Assembly (NCBI RefSeq): GCF_039939195.1
Contig: NZ_JBDUUH010000006.1
Location: forward strand, 248,001 to 312,000
Length of the DNA: 64,000 bases
Direction of reading: 5' to 3'
Source: Foliimonas ilicis
GTDB taxonomy: Bacteria > Pseudomonadota > Alphaproteobacteria > Rhizobiales > Rhizobiaceae
In this document: positions 43,069 to 52,135 of the stretch, piece after piece
How positions within the stretch are numbered: the first letter of the stretch is position 1
How the letters are laid out: the number at the start of each line of letters is the position of its first letter
Notes under the pieces: generated by a model
Databases searched by the model: none
Seen by the model: only the letters and a program-made list of their open reading frames with translations
What the model was told of the DNA's origin: nothing
Program-made: the position numbers and the translations under genes

Positions 43069-44148
43069 TTGGTAGACATCATCATCAGGGACATCTCGAA
43101 GATGTATGGCGGCAAGCGTGTTCTCGACCGGGTTTCAATGACGATTGCCGATGGCGAATTCATTGCCGTTCTAGGCCCTTCCGGCTGCGGAAAAACCACT
43201 TTGCTGCGGCTCGTCGCAGGCTTTGAAACGCCTGATGAGGGGACGATCCAGTTCGGCGACCGCGTGGTTTCTTCCAGGGAGGCAAGCGTGCCGCCGGAAA
43301 AGCGCAATGTCGGCATCGTCTTTCAGAATTATGCGCTGTGGCCGCATATGAGCGTGGCGAACAATGTCGGCTATGCGCTCAAGATCGCAGGCGTCGGCTC
43401 AACGGAACGTCTGCGTCGAAGCCGCGATGCCTTGGCGATCGTCGGCATGGAAGAATTGGCCGAGCGCGCGCCATCCGATCTTTCCGGCGGTCAGCGCCAG
43501 CGCGTCGCCTTGGCGCGCTGTCTTGCCGCCAGCCCTTCAGTAATGTTGTTGGACGAGCCCCTGGCCAATCTGGACGTGCATCTGCGCGCCGCCATGGAAA
43601 ACGAATTCGCGCGTTTTCACCGACACACCCGGGCTACGATGGTCTACATCACGCATGATCAATCAGAGGCGATGGCGCTGGCAGATCGCATAGCAGTGAT
43701 CGATCATGGGCGTCTCGTCCAGTTCGACCGGCCGCGCGATCTTTATCGCGAGCCGCAGAGCGAAATGGTCGCCCGTTTCATCGGCAACGGACAGGTGCTT
43801 CCCGTCGAAGACGTGCGTCCGGGCGCCGATGAGCAGTCCGCTGTCGTCAGCATCTTCGGCAAGGATCATTGCGTCCGGGCGCGTAAGAATGAGACCGGGC
43901 GCCCTTCGGCCAAGCTTTGCGTGCACTCGTCAGGCATGCGGCTGGCGCAGGCAGGCGAGGAGGGTATCGCCGCCAAGGTCGAGCGGGTGGTCTATCGCGG
44001 CAATCACAATCAGATCGACGTCTTTACCACGGACGATCCGGATCTACGGCTGACGCTGCAGGCGCCGGTGGACGTGTCCATTCCACCCGACAACACAATT
44101 CAGGTTTGCATCGGCGACGGCTGGGTCATCCCTCGCGCCGCTGCCTGA
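43069..44148 (+). CDS. Fbp/Phn-type ABC transporter ATPase
   Basis: The 359-residue ATPase has IIRDISKMYGGKRVLDRVSM, Walker A LGPSGCGKTTLLRLVAGF, VGIVFQNYALWPHMSVANNV, LSGGQRQR, VMLLDEPLANLDVHLRAAME and ITHDQSEAMALADR, followed by a TOBE-like C-terminus (VARFIGNGQVLPVEDV). It belongs to the iron/spermidine/2-aminoethylphosphonate group. The start is TTG at 43069 with GAGAG upstream. It opens an operon with binding protein, fused permease, an MBL-fold hydrolase and a phosphatase, under a divergent LacI regulator. Confidence 0.87.
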   Translation: MVDIIIRDISKMYGGKRVLDRVSMTIADGEFIAVLGPSGCGKTTLLRLVAGFETPDEGTIQFGDRVVSSREASVPPEKRNVGIVFQNYALWPHMSVANNVGYALKIAGVGSTERLRRSRDALAIVGMEELAERAPSDLSGGQRQRVALARCLAASPSVMLLDEPLANLDVHLRAAMENEFARFHRHTRATMVYITHDQSEAMALADRIAVIDHGRLVQFDRPRDLYREPQSEMVARFIGNGQVLPVEDVRPGADEQSAVVSIFGKDHCVRARKNETGRPSAKLCVHSSGMRLAQAGEEGIAAKVERVVYRGNHNQIDVFTTDDPDLRLTLQAPVDVSIPPDNTIQVCIGDGWVIPRAAA

Positions 44149-44179
44149 CATCTTCCAATCCACCGACAGGAGCTTTCTC

Positions 44180-45145
44180 ATGCGCATTACAACTGCCCTC
44201 ATGCTCATTTTGATGAGCGGAACCGCCGTCAACGCTGAGTCGCTGACACTCTACACTTCGCAATCGCCGGAAATCGCCCAGCAAACGGTCGATGCTTTCC
44301 AGGCTAAATATCCCGACATCAAGGTGGAGTGGACGCGTAACGGCACCAGCCAACTGTTGAATGTGTTGCGTGCCGAAATCGAGGCAGGGGACGTCAAGCC
44401 AGACGTGCTTTTGGTTGCCGACACCATCAATCTCGGACAGCTGAAGAAGGAAGGTCGCCTGATGGCCTATCCGCAGGCGCCGGTCGGTTCCTATGACAAA
44501 AGCACCTACGACAAGGACATGACGTTCTTCGGCACCAAGATCATCTCGACTGGCATTGCCTATAACACTGCGAACGCCGAACCGATCGAGACATGGAACG
44601 CTCTGCTAACGCCGGAAAACAAGGGCCAGATCGCTGTGCCGAGTCCGCTTTATTCGGGCGCGGCGTTGAACCATCTGCACAGCGTCGTCAATGTTCCGGG
44701 CATTGGCTGGGAATTTTACGAAGGCCTTGCCGGTCTGGATATCGCGCCTGATGGCGGCAATGGCCCCGCGCTCAAGGCTGTGGCCAGCGGGCTTGCCAAA
44801 TACGGCATCATCGCCGATGCGGACGTGATCCGTGCCAAGGCGAAGGGATCGCCCGTCGACCATATTTTCCCGAAGGACGGCGTTTCCTTCATCACCGAGC
44901 CTGCCGCGATTATGTCGACGGCCAAGAACCCCGACGGGGCGAAAAAATTCATCGACTTCCTTCTTTCCAAGGAAGGGCAGGAACTGGTGGTCCTGCAGGG
45001 CAATATGCCTATCGATCCTTCGATCACGCCCCCAGAAGGCTTCCCGAAACTGTCGGACATCAAACTCTTGCTTATGGACGCCGACAAGGCCGTCGAGACC
45101 GACAAGGAGATCCGCGAGAAGTTCACCGAAATCTTCGGCGGCTGA
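44180..45145 (+). CDS. Fbp/Phn-type extracellular solute-binding protein
   Basis: The 321-residue periplasmic protein has a short signal peptide (ITTALMLILMSGTAVNAE) and SLTLYTSQSPEIAQQTVDAF, VEWTRNGTSQLLNVLRAEIE, VLLVADTINLGQLKKEGRLM and SPLYSGAALNHLHSVVNVPG. Lack of an adjacent Tyr-Tyr pair argues against iron. Its relatives bind 2-aminoethylphosphonate, putrescine-like or sugar-phosphate ligands. AGGAG precedes the ATG. The downstream phosphatase and hydrolase genes suggest a phosphorylated organic ligand, an inference only. Confidence 0.85.
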   Translation: MRITTALMLILMSGTAVNAESLTLYTSQSPEIAQQTVDAFQAKYPDIKVEWTRNGTSQLLNVLRAEIEAGDVKPDVLLVADTINLGQLKKEGRLMAYPQAPVGSYDKSTYDKDMTFFGTKIISTGIAYNTANAEPIETWNALLTPENKGQIAVPSPLYSGAALNHLHSVVNVPGIGWEFYEGLAGLDIAPDGGNGPALKAVASGLAKYGIIADADVIRAKAKGSPVDHIFPKDGVSFITEPAAIMSTAKNPDGAKKFIDFLLSKEGQELVVLQGNMPIDPSITPPEGFPKLSDIKLLLMDADKAVETDKEIREKFTEIFGG

Positions 45146-45150
45146 ACGGA

Positions 45151-46884
45151 ATGGCCTTGATTGCCGTGGAAATGGCTGAGGAGCGCCGGCGTCTGCCGGC
45201 GCTCCTTCCCAAATTGGAATGGGTGGTGCTGGCGCTTCTGGTCGTCTTCGTGACCGGCCTGTCGTTTGCACCGCTGATGCGTCTTGTCGCGACCGCCATC
45301 GCGCCCGGCGGGACGGTGGATTTCGGCCATGTCGCGGAACTACTCTGGAAAAAGAAAGTACTGACTGCTTCGGTCAACACGCTGTTCGTGGCGGGGTTGT
45401 CCACCCTGCTTGCCATCGTGCTCGGGACCATCGCCGCAGCACTGACAGTCTTGACCGATATGCGTTTCAAGTCCGCATGGGTCTTCGCTTTCGTCCTGCC
45501 GCTTATGATCCCGCCGCAGGTGACGGCCCTGGCCTGGGTTCAGGCGTTTTCTCCGTCAAGTCCAATCCTCGGAGTGCTGGGGCTGTCCTTGCATGATGGC
45601 GGGCGCCATCCGCTTTATTCGCCGGGCGGCATCGTGCTCTTGCTGGGCTTCTACAACGCGCCTCTTGTCTTTCTCACCGTCAGGGCGGCATTGCGCCGTC
45701 TGCCCGCGGAACTCGTGGAAGCGGCGCGCGCCGCCGGTGCCGCAAGCTGGCCGCTGATCTTCAGTATCGTTCTGCCGCTGGCTCGCGCCGGCCTCTTTGC
45801 GGGCGCTGCCCTGTCCTTCGTATCGTCGATCGGCAATTTCGGCATTCAGGCCATGCTGGGCATTCCGGCCCGATTTCCCACACTCATCACGCTGATCTAC
45901 CAGCAGATGAACAGTTACGGGCCTTCTGCTCTGACCGACATGGCCGTCTTGGCGCTGCTCCTTTGCGTGCTGACTATTCTTGGCGTCGGCATCAATGGCT
46001 GGCTCGGCCAGCGCGGGGATGTGCGCGTTGACGGCACCGGGCGTCCGATCGAGATGCGGCTGGGGCGGTGGCGTCCTGTCGTCGAACTCGGCAACTGGTT
46101 GTTTCTCCTCGTCACCATGGCATTGCCTCTGTCGGCCCTTGTGGCGACATCGCTCGTCAACGGCTTCGGCCAGGAACTGAATTGGCAGAACCTGACATTC
46201 GTCAATTACGCCAACGCGCTGGTGCATCAGGTTTCCATCCGCCGGGCGTTTCTCACGAGCCTGCTTCTCACGTCGGTGTGCGTTGCCATTCTCATCGTAG
46301 TGTCGCTCTTCATGGCCTACTTCATTGTTTGGAAGCGTGGCCTCCTCGTGCGCCTGCTGCATGTCTTCAGCGAACTTGCCTATGCGCTGCCAGGCATCAT
46401 CCTTGCGGTGGCCATGATCTTGTTCTTCCTGAAGCCGCTGCCCGTTCTCGGTTTCAGCATCTATGGAACTGTCTGGATTATTCTTGCCGCCTATCTCTCC
46501 AGTTTCCTTGCATTGGCCTTGCGCCCGGTCTTGGGTGGGTTTGCTCAGATCGACCGGGCCATGGAAGAAGCGGCGCAAGTGGCCGGCGCCGGGTTTCTGG
46601 CGCGCATGCGCGATATCATCATCCCTCTCGTGGCGCCGGCGGCGGTTGCTGGCGGTGTCATGGTCTTTATGAGCGCTCTTAACGAAATACAGGTCTCCAT
46701 TCTCTTGGTGTCCTCCAGCGTTCGCACCATCGGCCCGATGGTGGTATTTCTGGAAGAAGGTGGATCATCGACGCTGGCCGCGGCCGTCGGCTGCCTGATG
46801 ATCGTGGCGGTGCTTCTGCTGATGATCGCCGCGTCGGGCTTGTCCCGATATCTGCCGAAAGGGGTGTTGCCGTGGCAAAATTGA
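45151..46884 (+). CDS. Fbp/Phn-type two-domain ABC transporter permease
   Basis: The 577-residue fused permease has two BPD_transp_1 domains and about twelve membrane segments. The coupling loops are LVEAARAAGAASWPLIFSIV (near 190) and MEEAAQVAGAGFLARMRDII (near 480). It starts 5 bases after the binding-protein stop and overlaps the MBL-fold gene by 13 bases. It is a paralogue of the fused permease at 18997-20736, not a near-identical copy. Confidence 0.87.
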   Translation: MALIAVEMAEERRRLPALLPKLEWVVLALLVVFVTGLSFAPLMRLVATAIAPGGTVDFGHVAELLWKKKVLTASVNTLFVAGLSTLLAIVLGTIAAALTVLTDMRFKSAWVFAFVLPLMIPPQVTALAWVQAFSPSSPILGVLGLSLHDGGRHPLYSPGGIVLLLGFYNAPLVFLTVRAALRRLPAELVEAARAAGAASWPLIFSIVLPLARAGLFAGAALSFVSSIGNFGIQAMLGIPARFPTLITLIYQQMNSYGPSALTDMAVLALLLCVLTILGVGINGWLGQRGDVRVDGTGRPIEMRLGRWRPVVELGNWLFLLVTMALPLSALVATSLVNGFGQELNWQNLTFVNYANALVHQVSIRRAFLTSLLLTSVCVAILIVVSLFMAYFIVWKRGLLVRLLHVFSELAYALPGIILAVAMILFFLKPLPVLGFSIYGTVWIILAAYLSSFLALALRPVLGGFAQIDRAMEEAAQVAGAGFLARMRDIIIPLVAPAAVAGGVMVFMSALNEIQVSILLVSSSVRTIGPMVVFLEEGGSSTLAAAVGCLMIVAVLLLMIAASGLSRYLPKGVLPWQN

Positions 46885-47987
46885 CCGTCGTCAGCGGGAC
46901 GGGCGGCAAGCTGCCTGCGGCCTTCCTGCTGGAGATGGATGGCAAGCGCATCTTTCTGGATCTAGGGGAGGGGCCGCAGCCCGGCGTGAAGCCGGATGTA
47001 TCCGGCATCGGCGCAGTCGATGCGATCTGTCTTTCACACGCGCATATAGACCATGTGGGCTCTCTCGATCTTTCAGAGCAATTGGGCAATCCGCCGATCT
47101 ATGCGACAGCACAAACGTTTCGCCAGATCGACGAAACCGTTGTCTCGTCTGGTAGGCGCGTCGAGCTTCCGGTCAGGGGACAATGCCGGATCGCCGGCCT
47201 GTCTGTGACGGTCGGGCGAAACGGTCACGCGCCAGGAGGGGTCTGGTTTCATTTCGCCGGTCACGGCGGATTTCTCTATATGGGCGACTGGAGCGCGGAA
47301 TCCTTGCTGCTGCCGTTCGATCAGCCGCCCCTTGCCGCTTGCGTTGTCACCGACGCATCGTATGGCGATTTGGAAGATGCGCTGTCTCATCAGGTGAATG
47401 CCATCGCGTCCTTTGCTGCAACGGGAGCGGTTCTGTGCACGCCCGCCGGTGGGCGGGGGCCTGAAATGGCGTTGTCCCTGAGCAGGCTCGGTTTGAAAGT
47501 CTCTGTCTGTCCGGTCGTGAGACGGGAGATGGAGCTTTTGACGAAGACGGGCCGCGATATCATAAAGCCGGACAAACACGCCGAGATCGAAACCGTGCTG
47601 GATACGATGAGGTGGGGGGAAAACTGGTTGCCCGCCGAGGTCATCGTGGCAACCGAAGCCAATGCGGAAAGCGGGCTGGCGGCTCAACTTCTGCAACGGC
47701 GGCATGAAGGCTTCCGCTTTCTCTTTTCCGGTCACGTGCCGGCACGGACGCCGGCCTGGGACATGCTCCAGCGCAATGAAGCACGCTGGCTGCCTTGGAA
47801 TGTTCACCCGCGGCTGCAGGACACGAAAGATCTTGTAACGCGCACAGGAGCCGGGAAGGTGGTGGCAGCTTTTGCGCGGCCAAACGACATGACCCGGCTT
47901 GCACAATGGCTTGGCGCGTGTCTTTGCAGCGAAAGAGTAGTTACCTTGTCCGCGATGGAGGACGATCCTTTGAAAGCAGCCGAATAG
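46872..47987 (+). CDS. Metallo-beta-lactamase-fold hydrolase (beta-CASP-like arrangement)
   Basis: The 371-residue protein has the metal motif HAHIDH (His56, His58, Asp60, His61), a second site NGHAPGGVWFHFAGHGGFLY and MGDWSAES (metal Asp), and late segments LFSGHVPARTPAW and WNVHPRLQDTKDLVTRTGAG, reminiscent of beta-CASP enzymes. These usually act on phosphodiesters, such as RNA ends. The GTG start at 46872 overlaps the permease gene by 13 bases, so translation is coupled. In an importer operon, it more likely hydrolyses an imported phosphodiester or ester than RNA. Reaction unknown. Confidence 0.75.
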   Translation: MAKLTVVSGTGGKLPAAFLLEMDGKRIFLDLGEGPQPGVKPDVSGIGAVDAICLSHAHIDHVGSLDLSEQLGNPPIYATAQTFRQIDETVVSSGRRVELPVRGQCRIAGLSVTVGRNGHAPGGVWFHFAGHGGFLYMGDWSAESLLLPFDQPPLAACVVTDASYGDLEDALSHQVNAIASFAATGAVLCTPAGGRGPEMALSLSRLGLKVSVCPVVRREMELLTKTGRDIIKPDKHAEIETVLDTMRWGENWLPAEVIVATEANAESGLAAQLLQRRHEGFRFLFSGHVPARTPAWDMLQRNEARWLPWNVHPRLQDTKDLVTRTGAGKVVAAFARPNDMTRLAQWLGACLCSERVVTLSAMEDDPLKAAE

Positions 47988-47998
47988 GACTGGACCGG

Positions 47999-48586
47999 AT
48001 GAACCTGAGACAGAGCGAGCATCTCCCGACGAGCGAGGAAGAGGAGGACCGGATTCCGGTTCTGGTACCCGTCCTTCCGGGAATCGGGGCCATCGGAAAG
48101 ACGCTTTTCATAGGCAATGCGGTTGCGGCTAACGATGCCCGGCTTTTGCTAGACAACGGCGTCACGTCGACGATGAATATCGCGGTGAACATAGAACTGC
48201 AGCCACTGTCTCTTGGTGATGGCACAGTGGTCAGACGTACGCATATCGGTCTGATCGATGGGCCAGGAAATATTCCCCCGCATCTTCTGGGTGCCGTGTT
48301 CGTCCTGCAGGGTATCCTGAGCCAGAAAAGCCCGGGAAAAGCGCACTATCCACCGCACCGTTCGGGCAATGTTCTGGTGCATTGCAGAGGCGGACGCAGC
48401 CGCTCCGCCAGCGTTATCGCGCTTTATCTCCACCTCTATTGGCCCGAGCGATTCCCGATCTTCGACGACGCATTGTCTCACGTGCGTTCCTGCCGCGGAC
48501 TCGATGAAACCCAACCGCAGGCAGCCATGCTCGACCTCTGCCGGCAGGCGCTGGCTATGTATAAAAAGGAATTCAAGACGAATTGA
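47999..48586 (+). CDS. Dual-specificity/tyrosine-type phosphatase
   Basis: The 195-residue protein contains the cysteine phosphatase loop VHCRGGRSRSAS (Cys129, Arg135) and a likely general acid Asp87 in GLIDGPGN, with the DSP core TLFIGNAVAANDARLLLDNG. The fold resembles small dual-specificity phosphatases that act on phosphoproteins, phosphosugars or phosphoinositides. It begins 12 bases after the MBL-fold hydrolase stop; a longer frame lies inside that gene. A pathway enzyme that dephosphorylates the product of the hydrolase is the simplest reading, with signalling the alternative. Confidence 0.8.
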   Translation: MNLRQSEHLPTSEEEEDRIPVLVPVLPGIGAIGKTLFIGNAVAANDARLLLDNGVTSTMNIAVNIELQPLSLGDGTVVRRTHIGLIDGPGNIPPHLLGAVFVLQGILSQKSPGKAHYPPHRSGNVLVHCRGGRSRSASVIALYLHLYWPERFPIFDDALSHVRSCRGLDETQPQAAMLDLCRQALAMYKKEFKTN

Positions 48587-48630
48587 ATGCGCCTTCCGTA
48601 CTCTCGATCGCTGGTAAATGATGTAGTTGA

Positions 48631-48644
48631 CCCAGTCGACTGGG
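48631..48644. repeat. 14-base perfect palindrome between converging operons
   Basis: CCCAGTCGACTGGG is a perfect palindrome, and flanking GTAG/CTAC add partial symmetry. It lies in the 136-base gap between converging operons and has no T-run. It could be a weak terminator stem or a binding site. Confidence 0.3.
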
Positions 48645-48722
48645 CCTACAAGTACGCGTCGACCCGCAGGTTCCGAATCGAATAAAAGATTAATGCGTCC
48701 GCATGTCTGTCATAGATGGCCT

Positions 48723-50714
48723 TCAGCAATCGAGAACGAGGTTGCCCCGTGGAATTGCTTGGCATAGCAAAACCTGTCCGTATGTCAGAAACGGCTCGTC
48801 GCCGGCCGGATAGTCGACGACGCCGCTGACGACGCGCTGCACGCAGGATTGGCAGTCCCCATTACGGCAGGAATATTGGACGTCGACCGCGTTCGCCAGA
48901 GCGAGGTCGAGCAAGGACCTGCTTTCGGGCTTCCATGTCGCTGTCTTGCCCGAACGGGCAAACTTCACCTGACATGTCGCAAGGCCCACCCCGGAAATAG
49001 TGCCCGGAAAGACACCCGCGAGCGGTTTGAACGCCTCCGTCCTGATGCTTTCGGGACTTGCACCGAGGGCGACCAGACCTTGCCGGAGCGACGACATGAA
49101 GTCGTCGGGGCCGCAGATATAGAAATCGGCAGAGGACAGCTGTACCAGGGTCGCGATCGTGGGCGCATCCAGACGGCCGCAATGGTCGCAGGCTTCGTCA
49201 TGCCGAGACCGGGAGTAGGCTGTGAATAGCCGGATTGCCGCCTCCGATTGCTTGGCGATCTGCAGCGCCTCTTCCCTGAAGAGGTGGTGATCGGCGTCGC
49301 GGGCGGCATGGATGAACCAGACGTCGCGGTCGGCGGCTTCACGGCCGAGTTCCTCCAGCATAGCAAGAAGCGGTGTGATGCCGACGCCGGCGCTGACCAG
49401 CACGACGGCGCGCGATGGCGCGCTGTCGAGCACGAAGCCTCCGGCGGGAGCAGCCACGAGGACTTCGTCTCCAGGTTCGACCTTGTCGTGCAGCAAATCC
49501 GAAACGCCGCCTTTGCCGATCCGGCGCACTGTTATGCGTAACGACCGGCCGTCAGGAACGCTGGAAACCGAATAGCAGCGTCGTCGCTGAGGCTGTGACT
49601 CGTCCCGCGGCAGCGAGACCGTCACATATTGTCCGGGCGTGACCACGCCGAGCGGCGCGTTGTCGCGCGGTGCCAGGACGAATGACATTACGTCTGGACT
49701 TTCGCTCAGTTTGGCGACGCAGGAAAAGCTGCGCTGCCCTGTCCAGGCGGCGGCACGCGCATCCGTCCAGATGCGAGATCTCGCGAACGCTGCAGAACAG
49801 TGGAAATAGGTCTCTTCGGGCGTGATGTTGAGCCGGTCCTCCGCTTCGTTATCCGGTGGAAGTACACGATAGACGCCGTTCATGCGGACTGTTTCGCATT
49901 GGCCGGGTTCCACGGCCAACAGCGCGCATTCCCCCGATTGCGGAAGAGTACAGTCCTTGAACTGGTCATGCGGCAGCGCCAGCAGGAAAGACGGCTTGTT
50001 GGCGGTCGAATCCGGTTGCAGCGTTACGCCACCGATGAGATCGAGCGCAATGCCGTCCTTGCCGTCGCCGCGCGCGAAAATCGTGAAACGCGCTTTATCA
50101 AGCAACGCCTGAGTGCCTGGCCCAGCGGTGCTATAGACCTTCGCCTGAACGGGACTGCTTGGCGTTCCGTAAAGCTCTCGTAAGCCGGACCTCGCGAGAT
50201 TGCCTTCACCCGCGGCGTCGAGGGCGACCGGTTTGCGCCCCCTTCCACCCTGCCAATGCGCGTCTTTGACAAGGATATCCATCAGGTCGAGCGGCAGTTT
50301 TCTGTCGCTGGGGTCGACCCACAGTCCGCTTCGGGCGAAAGCAGTGCTTTCAATGGACTCCAATGCTAGCGGAGTTAGCACCATGACACTTATGGGAGGG
50401 TTTTCATCGGCCGGAAACATCGCGATGTCGGCTTCCGACCTCGATATCTCGGCCTTGGCCCTGATACGCAGATATTCGTCTTTTTGCTTGTTGAGCAGGA
50501 TAAGGGCAACGGCGGGGTTGCTCAGCACATTGCCCATTGTGTCGAGCCTGCGATTGCCGACATAATCGGGAAGCAGGAGGTTTCCATCGTCGCGCAGCCT
50601 TACGACGGAAGGCTGCCCGCCTCTGGGTGAGACGTCCATGCCTCCCGCGGCGTTTCGGGATGCGATGAAGAGCAGGGTGGCGGTTTCTATGAAGGAACGT
50701 GCACGGGCATCCAT
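48723..50714 (-). CDS. PNPOx-like / ferredoxin-NADP reductase / 2Fe-2S ferredoxin fusion
   Basis: The 663-residue protein joins three parts. Residues about 1-140 form a pyridoxamine-phosphate-oxidase-like FMN split barrel (FIETATLLFIASRNAAGGMD, PDYVGNRRLDTMGNVLSNPA). Residues about 330-560 form a flavin reductase (RCYSVSSVPD, VVLVSAGVGITPLLAML, YICGPDDFM). The C-terminus is a plant-type ferredoxin (YSCRNGDCQSCVQRV, LLCQA). It is a self-contained electron chain from NAD(P)H to an Fe-S cluster, with the split barrel as possible sensor or partner. AGGAG precedes the ATG. It ends the leftward cluster and may reoxidise or feed the neighbouring flavoenzymes. Confidence 0.85.
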   Translation of the reverse strand: MDARARSFIETATLLFIASRNAAGGMDVSPRGGQPSVVRLRDDGNLLLPDYVGNRRLDTMGNVLSNPAVALILLNKQKDEYLRIRAKAEISRSEADIAMFPADENPPISVMVLTPLALESIESTAFARSGLWVDPSDRKLPLDLMDILVKDAHWQGGRGRKPVALDAAGEGNLARSGLRELYGTPSSPVQAKVYSTAGPGTQALLDKARFTIFARGDGKDGIALDLIGGVTLQPDSTANKPSFLLALPHDQFKDCTLPQSGECALLAVEPGQCETVRMNGVYRVLPPDNEAEDRLNITPEETYFHCSAAFARSRIWTDARAAAWTGQRSFSCVAKLSESPDVMSFVLAPRDNAPLGVVTPGQYVTVSLPRDESQPQRRRCYSVSSVPDGRSLRITVRRIGKGGVSDLLHDKVEPGDEVLVAAPAGGFVLDSAPSRAVVLVSAGVGITPLLAMLEELGREAADRDVWFIHAARDADHHLFREEALQIAKQSEAAIRLFTAYSRSRHDEACDHCGRLDAPTIATLVQLSSADFYICGPDDFMSSLRQGLVALGASPESIRTEAFKPLAGVFPGTISGVGLATCQVKFARSGKTATWKPESRSLLDLALANAVDVQYSCRNGDCQSCVQRVVSGVVDYPAGDEPFLTYGQVLLCQAIPRGNLVLDC

Positions 50715-50771
50715 TCTGCAACTCCTACGAAGCTGTCCCGGACGCGCGGTCTACAGGCGCCCAGGACCTTT

Positions 50772-52133
50772 CTAAAGGGCCGGTCCCAATCGGATCGGAC
50801 TGCCGTCACTGAATCGCGACAGGCGGAATCTGCCGAGATCGTGCCCGGTGTTGTTTCCCTGGATCAGGTGGGACAGCACGCGGCCCATGCCCGGCCCTAT
50901 GCCGAAGCCGTGGCCGCTCATGCCGGTCGCAACGACAAGGCCGGGGATCGCCGCGACGTGGTCGACAATGGGGACGACGTCCGGCATCGCGTCGATCATC
51001 CCCGCCCAGCTTGCCTTGAATCGAACTTCCCTGAATTGCGGAAAAAGTGCCCTAAAGCCGTGGTCGATGGCGCGGAGCGCTGACACCTCAGGTGCCGGAT
51101 TGAGGACGCGCATGCGCTCGAACGGGCTTTCGCGGTCAGCATCCAATTTGCGCGGCGTGGACCAGGCATCTGGATATCCTCGCGGCGCGGCTGGCAGATA
51201 GCGCGTCCCGAAGGGGTTTGCTTTCAAGGCGGGCAGATATTTTGTCGCGTGGCGAAAGGCATCCGGACCGAGGTAGAGCTGGGCGGCGCCCCCCGCCGCA
51301 AGTGTGTATCCGCCATCCTGCCTGCGCCGGAAAGCTATGCGCTCGTCGGTGGCTGCGCCTGCATGAATTTCGGCCATCGGTTCGGTGGCGGCGACGGTCG
51401 CCCTGACGCTGAGTTGGGGAATCGAAACGCCATGCCCGCGTAGGAAAAGCGACGTCCATGCGCCGCAGGCTACAAGGACACTTGAGGTCGCGATGCGTCC
51501 CTTCTCGGTCAACACGCCGCTGATGCGCCCGGTGGAAAGGTCGAGTGCACGCGCGGCGCAGTTCTCGACGATGGTAACTCCTTCCCGTGCGGCGAGCCGG
51601 GCGATCGCAGGCACAGCAATCCAGGGCTCGGCACGCATGTCGGAGGGCGTCGTCATGCCGCCCTTGTAGCGCCTCGACATCCCGGGGATCAGCCGTGCTG
51701 CCTCGTCGGCGTTAAAAAGGCGGGTGTCGACGTCATAAAGCCTCGCAAGGCGTTCGAACTCTGCGAACTCGAGCATTTCCTTGTCCGTGCGAGCAAGGTA
51801 GGTCACGCCGGTCTGCCGCAGTCCTATGTCCTCGCCGCATTCCTCGGCCAGTTGCTGCCAAAGGCGGCGCGCTTCGATCATGATTGGCAGTTCGTCCGTG
51901 TCGCGGCCCTGCTGACGGATCCAGCCCCAGTTGCGCGAGGATTGTTCCGCAGCCACGCGTCCCTTCTCGATCAAAGTAACCGGAATTTTCTGGCGCGCGA
52001 GGAACAGAGCCGTCATTACACCGATGATGCCTCCGCCAATGATCACGACCTCCGATGTGGCCGGCAGCGGCCCGTTAAACTGCGCCGGTGTGGCCTCGGT
52101 GAACGGGAAGGCGATCGAGGGGGTCTGGTTCAT
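50772..52133 (-). CDS. DAO-family FAD-dependent amine/amino-acid oxidoreductase
   Basis: The 453-residue flavoprotein has the dinucleotide motif (EVVIIGGGIIGVMTALFLAR, then VTLIEKG), AEQSSRNWGWIRQQGRD and the C-terminal GLVVATGMSGHGFGIGPGMG of glycine/D-amino-acid oxidase-type enzymes (DAO family). It lies 2 bases downstream of the dimethylglycine-dehydrogenase-like gene, implying successive oxidation of an N-methyl or amino substrate. GAGG precedes the ATG. Whether it is an oxidase or a dehydrogenase cannot be told. Confidence 0.85.
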   Translation of the reverse strand: MNQTPSIAFPFTEATPAQFNGPLPATSEVVIIGGGIIGVMTALFLARQKIPVTLIEKGRVAAEQSSRNWGWIRQQGRDTDELPIMIEARRLWQQLAEECGEDIGLRQTGVTYLARTDKEMLEFAEFERLARLYDVDTRLFNADEAARLIPGMSRRYKGGMTTPSDMRAEPWIAVPAIARLAAREGVTIVENCAARALDLSTGRISGVLTEKGRIATSSVLVACGAWTSLFLRGHGVSIPQLSVRATVAATEPMAEIHAGAATDERIAFRRRQDGGYTLAAGGAAQLYLGPDAFRHATKYLPALKANPFGTRYLPAAPRGYPDAWSTPRKLDADRESPFERMRVLNPAPEVSALRAIDHGFRALFPQFREVRFKASWAGMIDAMPDVVPIVDHVAAIPGLVVATGMSGHGFGIGPGMGRVLSHLIQGNNTGHDLGRFRLSRFSDGSPIRLGPAL

Positions 52134-52135
52134 TC

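Noticed and set aside
45556..46578. Antisense frame of 340 codons opposite the second fused permease
   Set aside because: Same shadow effect of a permease gene; no recognisable protein.
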